Positions 11,745-22,893 of a DNA stretch of 64,000 bases are shown here, piece by piece. Source of the DNA: Phytophthora sp. 'mugwort' (taxonomy: Eukaryota; Oomycota; Peronosporomycetes; Peronosporales; Peronosporaceae); the NCBI GenBank assembly GCA_033558025.1, contig JAUCEF010000010.1, positions 335,001 through 399,000 of the forward strand, in the 5' to 3' direction. The position numbers and the translations under genes were made by a program. Under the pieces are notes generated by a model. The model was not told the origin of the DNA. It did not search any database and saw only the letters and a list, made by a program, of their open reading frames with translations. Within the stretch, counting starts at the first letter, position 1. Every line of letters starts with the position of its first letter.

Positions 11745-12893
11745 TCAGTTCTTGGGACCCTCGATCAGCCACTTGATGCCGTTCCCACGCTTCACGTTGT
11801 CGAACGCCTCTTTGGCCTCTTCGAACGGAACGGTCTGGGAGATCAGCTCCTTGACACTCAGTTTACCGCTAGCGATCATGTCGAGCGCCAGTTGGTAGTC
11901 ACCCGCCGAGTAGCGGAAACTGCCGGTCACGTGGAGTTCCTTGCCGCACATGATGCCAATGGGGAACAGGACGTCCGTCTTACCCATACCTCCCTGTGTG
12001 TACGAGGCGCCGTTGCGGGCGACGTAGACAGCTGCCTGGATGCACGGCTCGGCCCCACTGGCGTCGATGACGACGTCGGCACCTTCACCCAATCCGCACT
12101 CCGCAATGATCTGTTCGGCCGTCTCCTGTGGCGTTGAACCCGGTTTACTCTGGAAAACGTGCGTGGCGCCGTGCTCCTTGGCGAACGCGAAACGCTTCTC
12201 GTTGACGTCCACGCCGACGACCGTCGTGGCACCGAACACGTGGCGGGCCACCTTGCAGGTCAGCATCCCCACGGGACCAACGCCGAAAACCACGACGCTG
12301 TTACCAGGATACACCTTGGCCAGACGGCAGAAGTGCACGGCCACCGCCGTGGGCTCGAGCAGTGCACCCTCCTGCATGCTCACGTTGGGTGGCAGCTTGT
12401 AGCAAAAGTCCTCCGGCATGAGGTAGAACTTGGTCAGCGTGCCGTCATACGGGGGAGTGGCCGCGAAGGCCATGTCCGGACACAGATTGTAGTTGCCTTC
12501 GAGGCAGCGCACGCAGCGGCGGCAAGGCACGCCCGGCTCCATGGCCACCTCGTCGCCCACCTTGAGTGACTTGACGGCCGAACCCACGGCGTGTACGACG
12601 CCGGCCGACTCGTGACCCAGCACCATGGGCTTCTCCACCACATACTTGCCGATGCTGCCGTGTGTGTAGTAGTGCACATCGCTACCGCAGATTCCCGTGT
12701 AGCGGACGTTGACGATCACGTCGTGCGGGTCCTTGATCTCTGGCATCGGGCGGTCCTCGTACTTGACCACGTCCACTTTCTCAAGCACGAATGAAATGTT
12801 CTGCAAGCATCAACCGAAACAGGTTAGATGGATTCGTGGGGTTAAAATCGACCGAGAACAGCTTACCTGGGCAGTCTTGGTAGGTGAGGGCAT
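11745..12893 (-). CDS. Zn-dependent polyol (sorbitol/xylitol-type) dehydrogenase, derived copy
   Basis: Two exons: 12893-12867 (encoding MPSPTKTAQ) and 12800-11745, joined across a 66 nt intron with GTAAGC and TTGCAG ends, giving 360 residues. It is a medium-chain dehydrogenase of the sorbitol/xylitol dehydrogenase type, expected to oxidise a sugar alcohol to a ketose with NAD(P) in the cytosol. Catalytic zinc ligands are Cys47 (GICGSDVHYYTHG), His72 and Glu73 (LGHES), with Glu158 (LLEPTAV). Structural zinc cysteines are 102, 105, 108 and 116. The Rossmann motif GVGPVG lies at 182-187. The protein is identical to the copy at 23178. Its upstream region lacks the good initiator motif of that copy, so transcription may be weak or absent. 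Substrate preference between sorbitol and xylitol cannot be told from sequence by eye. Confidence 0.9.
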
Positions 12894-12960
12894 TGCGGTT
12901 GGAGTGTTCGGGAGTCGTTTGTCATGGATGAGGAATTGGAAAGTGGGTTCTGGAAACGGA

Positions 12961-13976
12961 CTCGTGCTCGACAAATCCCTCCCCGTTAATTACTTCAAGC
13001 TTAAACCTCGTCCAGAAATCAATTCTGTGGTGAGCCATATCACCGGCGGTAGTGATTGGAGTTAAACTATGCCTCCCCCGATTTGTTCGAAAACTACAAA
13101 ACTTGTCGGTAGACAGAATACACCGATAAGCTGATGTAATGTTTTTTAAGCAAATCGAGGGGAAAATTAAGTCAGTGCGCGGTCGTTATGGGAAGTAGGA
13201 ATACGACGGCAACACCAATACGCGATCACCGGGGTGGAGAAACAGCAGTGCGGAGAGCCAAGCTTCGCGCGTGTATGGACATTTCACCGAGCAAAACAAC
13301 GGGCGACCAGTCACGCCCAGTTACCGGACTGAATTTGAACCAACTAAGTAAATAGAAATCTGAATCTCTTTCACAAAAAACTAGTAAGTGGCATATCGCT
13401 GATTCCTAGTTCTGCTCTTGAGATTGGTTAAGTGTCCCTCTTGGCGCAGTGAGTCCTCCACCTGATCAGGTCGGACTCGTTGATCGGCAAGCACGTCCAA
13501 AAAAGGTGGTTTCTCTTCAATTAAGCATTCTGCCTCTTTTTCCCGCTACACAGAGCCTAGACAAAAAGTCCTCTTTTGAGGTGCTAGACATTAAAGCTAT
13601 TGATGAAGGTTTACTTGGGTTCTTCGATACACCGCGTTGATTCGCTTAATCCACAGTATCGTTAGCCTTACAAAAAAAACAATTATATACACCATATACT
13701 CGTCCCTATTGTGTTGTCAGCGAATCTGTGGCGTCTGAGTATCGCTGTTACATCGAAAAAAGTCGACAAGTCCCTGACGCATTTCCTATTAGGCTGAAGG
13801 CTCAACATGTACGAAGTAATGTCTTGAAACAATGATAAGATGAAAGGTTTTACAGCTAATACTGTTGTCAATAATTCATCGAGAGTTGGGCTTATTGTGA
13901 AATAGCAGCCGTTTGGTAGCATAAAATGATACCGAAGATGCGCTTAAGATACTACCTGTAAATTTCATGTGTCGAG
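12961..13976. other. Intergenic stretch before the LINE insertion
   Basis: No gene recognised. A short segment near 13085 (AACTACAAAACTTGTCGG) resembles part of the repeat pair at 21971 and 22808. Several weak frames (for example 13449-13640) have no recognisable product. Confidence 0.4.
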
Positions 13977-13993
13977 CCTTCAAATCGCAGCAA
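13977..13993 (+). repeat. LINE target-site duplication, left
   Basis: CCTTCAAATCGCAGCAA, exactly repeated at 21641-21657. Confidence 0.8.
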
Positions 13994-14048
13994 CCACTTC
14001 CAAATCAGCGGCCGGCCGAGCACTTCGAGCGACCGTTCAAGAAAATCA

Positions 14049-14752
14049 GTGGTGACTGGGAGTGAACCACACGAAACGTCAGGGGCTAATAAAAGAGAGA
14101 AGACCTCAACGCGGACTCTTGAGGAAAGTATCGAAGCCTGTATTGAAGTAGTCGGCAGTTCTCCTAAGACACCCGACAATCTTCATGCAGAAGATGGAGG
14201 AACCTCCAGGACGAGAGGATCCAGGACCTCCCCCCCCCCCCCCCCTCGGTCGTCGACCTGAGCAACTCGGCACCAGGGGACGAGGATGACTACATGCTGG
14301 AGCAAGTGTCGGGCATGAAGAGGCGACAGGAGGACGAGGCCGAGCTTCCAGAAAGTTACGACAACGAAGAACCCAGCCGAGAAGTGCCCCCCGACAACCC
14401 GAGACTCGGAAGAGCCTCGGACGAGAACAATCCAGAAGAAGCCAAGACGGAATCAAGCCTGATGACGTCGCCGGACCGAGATGTGGAAATGTCCGACGAA
14501 CCAGAAAGAGAGCCGGAGGATTATCCGCTCCAATTCGATGACGACAAAGAAGAAACCCTGACCTTTGTTGAGATGTTCAACTATCTGCATGAGGAGACCA
14601 AGGACCTGGACTATGAGGAAGCTCAGACGGTTGATAGTGCGACAGAGTACATCCAACAAACACTTAAAAAATGTTTGAGCAAGTATTCGAAACGCACCGG
14701 CGGGACAGTTAGCAGAAAGCAAGGGACACTATCCACAACTGACAGAAGGTGA
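14049..14752 (+). pseudogene. LINE ORF1, acidic N-terminal part, frameshifted at a C tract
   Basis: The first segment starts near 14049 and runs into a homopolymer of 16 C at 14230-14245. Beyond it the frame continues one step over as SVVDLSNSAPGDEDDYMLEQ and an acidic region up to 14752. The length of the C run is the likely cause of the break. Acidic and Pro-rich composition fits a LINE ORF1 N-terminus but no domain is recognisable. Confidence 0.55.
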
Positions 14753-15418
14753 AACCGATGCACTACTCCGCCTCTTCATCCAAGACGCAAAAGTGAGTCG
14801 AGCGGATGCAAGGAAATGGAAAGAGCAACTCTATGAGCTAACTAGGGCTATTTAAAAGTCAAGACGTTCGCTGTTAAGGTAGTTGAACACCGGATCACGG
14901 CAGCACAAGTTACGTCTCAAACAATGACCAATTTGGACGCAAACAGCCACATCAACTGCTGCTGCTGCGAATGACGACCAGGATGTGGATATGAACGAGG
15001 ACCCAAACTCGTCATTCAAGTTCCAGACAGCAGTGGTCTCACCTGAGGACAGAACGGCCCTAAGACTTCTCTGTGAAACACCCTATGGATTCCCTACTTA
15101 ACTACGTAAACCAACCGCGGACGAGACTAGGATCATCAAAGGGTTAGATGAAGGGACGATTTTATGCTCCAAGCTTCCCGACTTCCTGAAGCGAATCTGT
15201 ACTAACGAGGCGTTGCGCAAGATTCAAAATACGGTACACGCACAAGTGGAGGGAGACTTGACCATTCAGTTATAGCCAGAATTCCCAATCTACCCGGATT
15301 TCCAAAACCGGGCGAGACTAATGGGCATGATAACGATGGGGTTGGAGAAAGGAAAACACGACAAACAAAGGTCATCGCACTCCGCCAAGAAGCAAAACAA
15401 GTCTATTACGATAGGAAC

Positions 15419-16474
15419 ATGCACGCTGTGCACATCATCTTTTGGACTCGTGAAATGGCAGCTAAGTGGAGTAAGGACATCAGAACACTACCTTTTCGAA
15501 ACAGAACCTTTCCTTTGAGCAACGAACATCCTGAGGATGATATGACTGAGGACAATGGTGTTGTGGAACCAAGCGTAATTTGGAAGAGACAAGTAGGAGC
15601 AGATGGAATTAAAAATGAAAACCCAAGAGACAGATACCACGTGCGACTCCGAAATGTATCGAGATGTATGGATGAAGCGGCAATTGATGCCTACATTCGA
15701 CAACATTTCACTGGCATCTATACGACCTGGCAAGAACCTTCCAACGGCAATTTAACTATGCAGACGGACACCTGGGGGCATCTTCTTCAAGTGGCCAGGA
15801 TGCCTCAGCTTCCTAGCCGGAAAAAAACATTCATCAACTGGAAAGGAACTAAGATCCTAGTGCAACATGTGAGCGTCAGAGCATCATACCCATGCTTCCA
15901 ATGCGGAACCAGCGGGCATAACAGGAATCGGTGCAACTTCGCAGACGATCAATGGCAACAAGAAGGTATCTGTATCAAGGTGACCGCGCAGGACATTGCA
16001 AACCTACATCGTCGAGAATCCACAATCACTAGTCTAGACAAATTAGACAATCTCTGGAAGGAGGAGGACATAACGGAAGTAACTCCGCAAATGCCATCAC
16101 CTCCTGTGAGAACTGGACGCAGCCATGAAACAGCAGATAGTACACCACTCAATCTGCTGGACCATGCGCCAGAGGAGAGTGAGGACAGTAGTCCGCCATG
16201 GCAATCGAGAACACCAAACCGACGATCCACCAACGCTACGTCAGCGGGGATACGCAATCAAGACAACATTACCAACAGGACCAACCCCAGATCCAGCCTG
16301 ACCAGGAACCAGCAAGCTGGACCAAACCCCACACTTTCACGCAACCCGTATCAAGCACTAGATACAGAGAAGAAGGAAGAAAGTGAGGAACAACAGCAAG
16401 AACTGAGTAACGAGGAGAAAAACCGCCGAAATTCGGAGTCCGATCGTAGCAAATGGAGAAAGCAGAGATGTTAA
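15419..16474 (+). CDS. LINE ORF1-like protein with a CCHC zinc knuckle
   Basis: A 351-codon open frame. The first third resembles an RNA-binding nucleocapsid-like region. The zinc knuckle is CFQCGTSGHNRNRC (C-x2-C-x4-H-x4-C), followed by a polar Ser/Asn/Gln/Glu-rich tail. This is the nucleic-acid-binding ORF1p part of the element and would act in the ribonucleoprotein. Given frameshifts on both sides, the open frame is probably part of a longer ORF1, so the start is uncertain. Confidence 0.6.
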   Translation: MHAVHIIFWTREMAAKWSKDIRTLPFRNRTFPLSNEHPEDDMTEDNGVVEPSVIWKRQVGADGIKNENPRDRYHVRLRNVSRCMDEAAIDAYIRQHFTGIYTTWQEPSNGNLTMQTDTWGHLLQVARMPQLPSRKKTFINWKGTKILVQHVSVRASYPCFQCGTSGHNRNRCNFADDQWQQEGICIKVTAQDIANLHRRESTITSLDKLDNLWKEEDITEVTPQMPSPPVRTGRSHETADSTPLNLLDHAPEESEDSSPPWQSRTPNRRSTNATSAGIRNQDNITNRTNPRSSLTRNQQAGPNPTLSRNPYQALDTEKKEESEEQQQELSNEEKNRRNSESDRSKWRKQRC

Positions 16475-16479
16475 TCCGG

Positions 16480-18410
16480 AAACAAGTTCTGAAAAAACGA
16501 GCTTCGTACGCTGCGTCAGTCTTGAACGCAATCAAGAAAATCGATCTCCTGAGCCCTCAATTGGGGAAGTGCAATGGTGACTAAATGCTCGAACTAAGCG
16601 GTCTCGAAGAACTGAAACGCCATCCAATGGCAATTGCCAATACTATAGTGTGGCCATGGCGTTGTTCCAGAATGCCTGCAAGGCAACCGGAGATTTGAAA
16701 ATGTTAGAAACCCTGACACATAAACTGGAAGAAATCTCGGCGGCAGCAAACCACTTCTTTGAAGAAGAATTCCCACACCAAGTCCAAAACGGTGAGGATG
16801 AAGCGCTCACGCCGAAGCAATTCACAGATGCACTCCGGCAGCATTTCAAAGTATAGGGAGTTCCAAGTCAATCAGGGACGGATACATTGACAGACGTAGC
16901 TGGGGATCGACTACAACGCTACGAATGCTGGCGAAAATACTGCATCGCAATATCTACATGGTGGAAGCAAGCGACGGATAGCAACGGCAAATTTTTCGCT
17001 GTTTACGGCCGGTGACCGCACGTGCAATGGCAGAAGTTCACCACAGTGAAAGAAAGAATTTACAGCCCGGGGACAGCAGTTCAGTGGATAATACTACAAA
17101 GGATTGCACGCAGGGAACAAAAGCCGCCGGGCTTCGAATTGTCTTGATTTTCCAAACGAACCATTACAACTGGCTGAGATTTACGGCATCGGTAGCCAAG
17201 CCATTCCAGACAAAGAGTCCAGAAAACCAAAGCAAGGAGAATCAGAAGCAGAATCCGCAATAAATTTGTAGTGAAGACTTCCCAATGGAGGAACCGAGCT
17301 CTCAGCAAACGAAGGACACCCTGCAATTAATTCAAGCAGGCCACGACAAGATTCTCACGGAATATGAAGAACTTCAGAGCTTGAACGGCATGGAGGTGAA
17401 CGCAAAGAGGAACTCCGGGTTGTTTCAACAGCTGGAGTGGACGGAATAGTCTCCGCTCACCGACGAAGTTTGAGAGACCTAAACTTGGCTGCTGACACGG
17501 TGGTGCTACAGTGGTGTCTACGGTATGATATCACCACGGAAGTCCTCAAAGAGTGGCAAAAAAACAGAGATTCTCCTACGAGAATCTCAAGAAACATTCA
17601 CTCCCTCGAGGTCACCGCCGATTCCGAGCAGTGAATGCCAATGGTCGAAAGTTAACTCAGCCGTAGGAGAGCAAGGGACTGAACTGAAAACCCATCCAAA
17701 CGTAGCCGAAGATCAGAAAGATGTAGGAAGATTTATGGGGGCCGCAAAGTCGTCCATTAACACCCGGCTTCAGATTAAACAACTACGTACCGAATGGAAT
17801 CAAAACACGCTGAGATGGGAACGGCACACGGAGGAGCCGTTCCCGACAATGCCGCCAACAAACGCGAAGTGGCAGACTGCAATACAGGCAGCCCCAACAT
17901 TCTGAGAACAATGATGAAAAATCACCCCTTGCCAGAATTCATGTTGAGTGATATGACAGAAGCTCACCTGAACAACTGGACGAAGAGTGAACAACTCGAT
18001 TGCCTCATTCACCGCCCCGAATACATCGGAAGGCAACAACAGGAGACAGACCCAGTGAACGCGGAATGGTTCAGGGCATGTATCCAGGAATTTAAATCGC
18101 AGGCTGCAGAGAACATGGAGATACTGAATCTCCACCCCCCTGAACTATGGAAAAAGCTGAAAAAGCAAGACTATGGCAAGTCGCAGCTACTACGATTGTA
18201 CAGGAAATCAAAGAGTAAATCTCTAACCCGCATGATCATAATGGCAACGTATACTGTAGAGATTCAACTCGGCTTAAGGAAAGACCAACCGTCAGCCTCG
18301 ATGACGACTCTCGAAAAATACTCTGCTTTTCGAACTGTTAGAACAACAACCGAAAATGCATGCTTTAATTTGCCAGGAGGACTCAATTGGATTATGGGCT
18401 CAAATTGAAA
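16480..18410 (+). pseudogene. Unrecognised LINE-internal coding-like region
   Basis: About 1.9 kb between the zinc-knuckle ORF and the endonuclease. The longest piece (17794-18408, 204 codons) is hydrophilic and helix-prone, with WTKSEQLDCLIHRPEYIG and ILNLHPPELWKKLKKQDYG. Other pieces lie at 16650-16856 and 17437-17905. I recognise no domain. It may be an extended ORF1 C-terminus, an ORF2 N-terminal extension, or an extra ORF. Confidence 0.4.
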
Positions 18411-18419
18411 CACTACTTG

Positions 18420-21400
18420 CGGGAATTTTAACTCACTAGAGGACGTACAAATGGAGTCTCTAGCGGGTTCGAACTCACCAGCATACTAGTACGGTTAGAG
18501 TAACACAACCGCAATCTCCGTCTCCTCAAGGAGACTATTACAGTGATTTATATAACATTCCTCAGGTATTACTGGACAACCACCTCGTCAAAGTCGGCAG
18601 GCCTAGGAATAGTGGCCACTCCAGAATTATGTAGGCGAACTAAACCGTGGCAGAAAAGCAGCTGGACTTCTAGAGTCGTGGCTGTTGAACTCGACTAGTG
18701 GTTATTACTCAACATTTACGCGCCTATCGGCAAAATTGAACAAGAACAATTTTATGCGGATCTCGAACCTTGGATTTCAAAACACAAATAGGTGGTCATA
18801 GGAGGTGATTTTAACTGTGTTTTGAACCCGCGGAAAGACCGCAGAACTCACAGGGCTGCAGGTAAGGGCCTTCAGCAAGTCAAGTACTTCCAAAACTACT
18901 ACGCAGACACGACTTCACAGATGCTGTCACACTGACAAAGCATATCGATGAAGAAAATGACGAGTGTGACCTCTCAAATACTGCACCTACTGGAGCAAAT
19001 CAGGGTCCAGTCGTATTGATAGGTTCTACGTCAAAGGTGAACCATCACACAAGTGCAATGGGTAGATGTCAATGCGGCAGCCTGGGACTCGGACCACCGT
19101 GAAGTGCGGCTCGAACTCTCAGACGAATAACGTCACAATCAGCAAGGAGGTACTCCTCACTATTACCCAATAGCAAGTGGAAGACCCGCATACAAGACGC
19201 TATCTCACCCCGATTATCAACTCTGATGAATACATTCCAAGCCTGCAAAAACCCGACTACTGAATGGGATAGTGTAGTGGGCAGCATCCAACGAATACTC
19301 CAACAAGTTAAACATGATGACGGAAGACAAACCAACGATATTTTTACAGCATACGTGCCGCAACTCGAACCTTGTATGAGGCCCGAACGGAGATTCAACA
19401 AGCGGAACGAACTTTGGCAAGAAAGACCGCAGCACGATCATTCGGACGAAACCTTCAGCCGACAACTAAAAACACGCGCTTGTTCTTCAAACGTAATGCG
19501 GAGCGACAACGAGATCAGTCCATAACAGCCATCGAACCCTCAGCTGGCCATTTTTACAAAGACGATTACTATCGAGGAGAGAATGGCATCGGAGTGGAAT
19601 TACATCGGGGACTCCCACGCTAAAACCCCTGCAGGGCAGATAGGCAAGCAATTCCAAGAATTTGTCAAAATTCCCGCGAAACAACAGCTCACAGAAGAGG
19701 AAGCCAAAAAATTAGCTGCTCCAATTCACGAAGGAGAAACCAGAGCTGCTATTTGACCAATTGAAACGTCACAAGGGTGGAGGGACGACTGGTCTGAACC
19801 ATGAAGTCCTTGTTTCTATAAGGACTTCAAAGATGTATTAGCCACCGGGCTAACAAAACTACAACGCAATACTTGAAGGGAAAGGAGTTCCAGAAATTTT
19901 TCTTCAGGCGACCATTGTACCTCTGCGGAAAAAAGGAGATTCCACCGATACAATGGATTATAGTAGATGACTGGGAAGATGGTAGGGCTGCCTGGTGTAT
20001 CGACATTCGAAAAGCGTACGACAAGCTTGATAGGCATTTTCTGCAACTGGTTCTTTGAGAATATGGATTTTCCAACAAATTTATCAATGTAATTGGACTC
20101 TACATGAAGGTACAACTGCTAGGTTTCGCGTTAATGGCCGAACCTCGCAAGACTGGGAAGTAAGGTCTGGGATTCGTCAGGGATACCCCCTTATACCCCT
20201 GATTTTTAATTTAGCAATCGACACTCTAGCTCAGGCAATAAACCGGAACCCACAGCTCAAGGCATTCCAATTGCAGGATCAGAACACCTCCGACACAACT
20301 TTACGGGGTTTGTCGACGATAGCACAATCTTCCTGACTTCAGTTCGTGAACTTGACACAGTGAAAACTATACTTACTACATTTGGCGATCTATCAGGACT
20401 CTGTGTACAATCAACGAAAAGTATCCTCATAGGATTGAGTGCGGCCAAACCGCCGGCAAAAAGTGGAATGGATACCCTGTCCTACAACCGCATGAAACGA
20501 CGAGGTAACTCGGATATTGGATAGGGACTAGTGATACTACGCACGAAAATTGGAAAATCCGTATCCAAAACGTTCAACGACTTCTTCAAATAGAAATCAT
20601 GATGAGTAATTCAGTTATGCAGCGAATCCAACTTCTTAACGCGGTGGCTCTTCCTGCGATTCTATACACCGGCAAGCAATACATACCTCCCAAGAAGACC
20701 ATTAAGAAACTCGAGAATTTGCAGAAGAATTTCGTGTGGCAAGGAACGACCGGAGTGGATATATTTACCCACAAAATCAACCCAGCGCTGGTCTTCGCAC
20801 CAGTCCAAGCAGGAGGTCTGGGTTTGCAAAATATCGCGAGAGCTCTAAGAGCAACGCGGTGTAACTTGGCTGAAAGATGGATAAATAGTCCGGAAGGTGT
20901 GTACAAGGCAGCGGGGCATGCCGCCATACCCAAAGGAAACTTCATTCGTCTTGGGACGCAAATGGCGTCTTAGTCGACTGTAACAGGAAACCCTTAAGGC
21001 ACCGAGACTTCCCAATGATTAACGTATGCACAATCAAGGACATAGTGACGTTCAGTGCACGCGACTATAACGATTGCAGAATCCACTGCATCAAAATTCG
21101 ACCGCCCCTGAATGAACCCAACTGCAAATCCAAATACCGGGAGAAAATTAAACATTGGTGCAGCAGTATTTTCCAAAGTTTACCATGGAATCTGTGGAAC
21201 ATCCAGGACGACGAACCGACAATTCGAAGTAGCGACATAGGTGATCCTCCAAGGAATCACACCCTCGAAACGAAGACATGCCGGCAGCAAGTGTTCTTCC
21301 GCATCAACACACTGGATCAACAAATTGGCAAACACCGGGACAAGCAAGACAACACCCTGGCGCCATTACGGAACATCATGAACAACATCTTTGGGACCCT

Positions 21401-21530
21401 GTGGAAACAACCATCACCAGCGAGGCTCGACGCTGCAAAGTCCCTCGCCATTCCGGGGCAAACCAGAACATCGACTTGGCAAACAACAAACAAGGCGTCA
21501 TCCAATATTTCATCAGAAGCACGGTAACGA
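18420..21530 (+). pseudogene. LINE ORF2 (AP-endonuclease and reverse transcriptase), decayed
   Basis: Endonuclease blocks: LLNIYAPIGKIEQEQFYADL and VVIGGDFNCVLNPRKDRRTH near 18700-18850. Reverse-transcriptase blocks: [19 protein letters not shown] (near 20000), [10 protein letters not shown] and [19 protein letters not shown] (20100-20220), and the active-site motif FVDD (near 20310) followed by STKSILIGL. The C-terminal part from 20599 has LPAILYTGKQYIPP and NLQKNFVWQGTTG. At least eight frame changes or stops are present, so it is inactive. The catalytic box is FVDD rather than the usual YADD or FADD. Confidence 0.8.
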
Positions 21531-21640
21531 GTGTTGTGGGCACTCATAGAAAGACACAAGATATAGTCTCGCGTCTAACTACATATCAGGCTTCTATAGA
21601 AAACAAAACATAAAACCAAATAGAAGGCCATTTCAAACCC

Positions 21641-21657
21641 CCTTCAAATCGCAGCAA
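21641..21657 (+). repeat. LINE target-site duplication, right
   Basis: Exact copy of 13977-13993. Confidence 0.8.
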
Positions 21658-22424
21658 ACTTCAACGTCCGATCTTCTTCGGTTTGTTACCGTCCACTAAC
21701 ACACATGGAAAGCCTATTAGGCTACGCACACGGCGTGCAGCGATGCGTGCTCGCTCGTTCTCAATGAAAGCACAGACGTGGCCTTCTCATTGGACGAGCT
21801 GAACTACAGTATTTGTATAAAGACTTGACGCGCGAACCACCTACTTCGCTCATATGTGAAACCGACTTTTGTGGTCCTCCTTTGCGCTCTCAATTCGGCA
21901 TATCACTATACAATCTGAGGCGAAGTCCTTAGGAGTGCCGCGTGACCGAATGACTTCAGGAGAAAAAAAAAGAACGCAAGCTTGTGGCCTCGGTACATGT
22001 AAATAAACTCCTGCAAAAAAAACTACATAATCTTGTCGGTATATAGAAAGTGTCTATGCGCAGTTCAAGATGTTTTCCAGTTTTTGTCGGTTGTGCAAAT
22101 TGATGGTGATGCAAACTGAAGTCGGGGGGATTGAGGTTGAAGTTACGAGTTCGGGGTAGCTACGATTTACTACATTTGTGCAGAAACAAGTATTGAGGCT
22201 TTTAATCCGATTTATTTAAGGCGGAGGCGGTTGTGTCTAATTTCCCGGAATAGGGCCATCATGAGCTGAAGATCGTGATGGACGTCGTTCCGAGGTATAA
22301 ATATCGTGTCTAGAAACGAGCTGAGCGTAGCCATTAGAACCTAGCTTCATATGCTACACGTAGTGGTGCAACTGCTAATGATCATTTGTATTATCCTGTG
22401 CGGCGGCGAGGTCGTTTTCACGGA
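21658..22424. other. Intergenic, contains first copy of a dispersed repeat
   Basis: No gene seen. 21971-22060 is similar to 22809-22893 (see that entry). Confidence 0.4.
21971..22060 (+). repeat. Dispersed direct repeat, copy 1 (partner at 22809)
   Basis: Shares GAACGCAAGCTTGTGGCCTC and, after a variable gap, AACTACATAA then CTTGTCGG with the copy at 22809. Both lie between the LINE and the right dehydrogenase copy. Probably the ends of one decayed mobile element. Confidence 0.55.
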
Positions 22425-22599
22425 ACAATTAGGAACCTCCATTATTGTGGTATAAGCCATGTCAAGCGCGTGCTGTGGGGTCGGTCCATTACACTATTGA
22501 CCCTTCTCTACTCCGGCCGAAAGTCCTGCCCATTCGGGGACTCGAACTCAAAACCTGCCGGTCCCGAAGTGCGCGGTCTGACCACTGCACCAACCAGGA
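22425..22599 (-). mobile_element. tRNA-derived SINE, copy 2, with head
   Basis: On the minus strand the element starts with a 76 nt tRNA-like head (22599-22524) and continues through the body shared with copy 1 (11138-11255). The head carries an A box (TGGTGCAGTGG) and a degenerate B box (AGTTCGAGTCC), the internal RNA polymerase III promoter expected of a tRNA-derived SINE. The 5' TCCTG and 3' CAGGA ends can pair as an acceptor stem, but the anticodon arm does not fold properly, so this is not a working tRNA. Confidence 0.65.
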
Positions 22600-22808
22600 T
22601 CGTTTTATTATGATCCTTCCGCAGGACAATACATGTACTGGAGTTCTCGGGGATTCGTTTCAGACGGTCATTCTTGCCGGCAAAAAGTGTCGATTCCCCA
22701 ACCAGAAAAATGCTGTCAGGCATAGCGAGCTTACCTAAATCAGATCAGTTTCTGCAATCAAAGTGCTGGAGCGTGGAGCTGACCCGACGCGTGGCCAAAA
22801 AGCCCACA

Positions 22809-22893
22809 AGAACGCAAGCTTGTGGCCTCGAGTAAACACACGCTGAAAACAACTACATAAACTTGTCGGCTAAGTATGTTTAGTGTCTTAACC
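22809..22893 (+). repeat. Dispersed direct repeat, copy 2
   Basis: Partner of 21971-22060. The conserved blocks are the same with a shorter central gap. Confidence 0.55.

Larger units (their letters stand above)
11486..12960 (-). repeat. Left arm of a ~1.47 kb inverted duplication
   Basis: The reverse complement of this stretch matches 23116-24586. Exon stretches compared are base-identical. The single 66 nt intron has one difference. Both flanks carry scattered differences, and homology fades over the last 30-60 bp upstream of the gene. The arms are separated by about 10.2 kb. Confidence 0.85.
13994..21640 (+). mobile_element. Near-complete non-LTR retrotransposon (LINE, L1/Tx1-like), inactivated
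   Basis: A 7.65 kb element lies between perfect 17 bp direct repeats. In order it has an acidic ORF1 region, a CCHC zinc-knuckle ORF, an unrecognised ~1.9 kb coding-like stretch, an AP-endonuclease, a reverse transcriptase and a C-terminal region. The 3' end is A-rich (AAAACAAAACATAAAACC) but lacks a pure poly(A) tail. Every large frame is broken by stops or frameshifts except the zinc-knuckle ORF. The same lineage is present as a fragment at 35.2-37.2 kb. Confidence 0.85.

Noticed and set aside
13449..13640. 63-codon plus-strand ORF with continuing frame fragments
   Set aside because: Looks weakly protein-like across stops but matches nothing I recognise.
22524..22599. Functional tRNA gene
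   Set aside because: Length and boxes fit, but the anticodon arm does not pair and the T stem has mismatches; it continues into a SINE body shared with 11138-11255.
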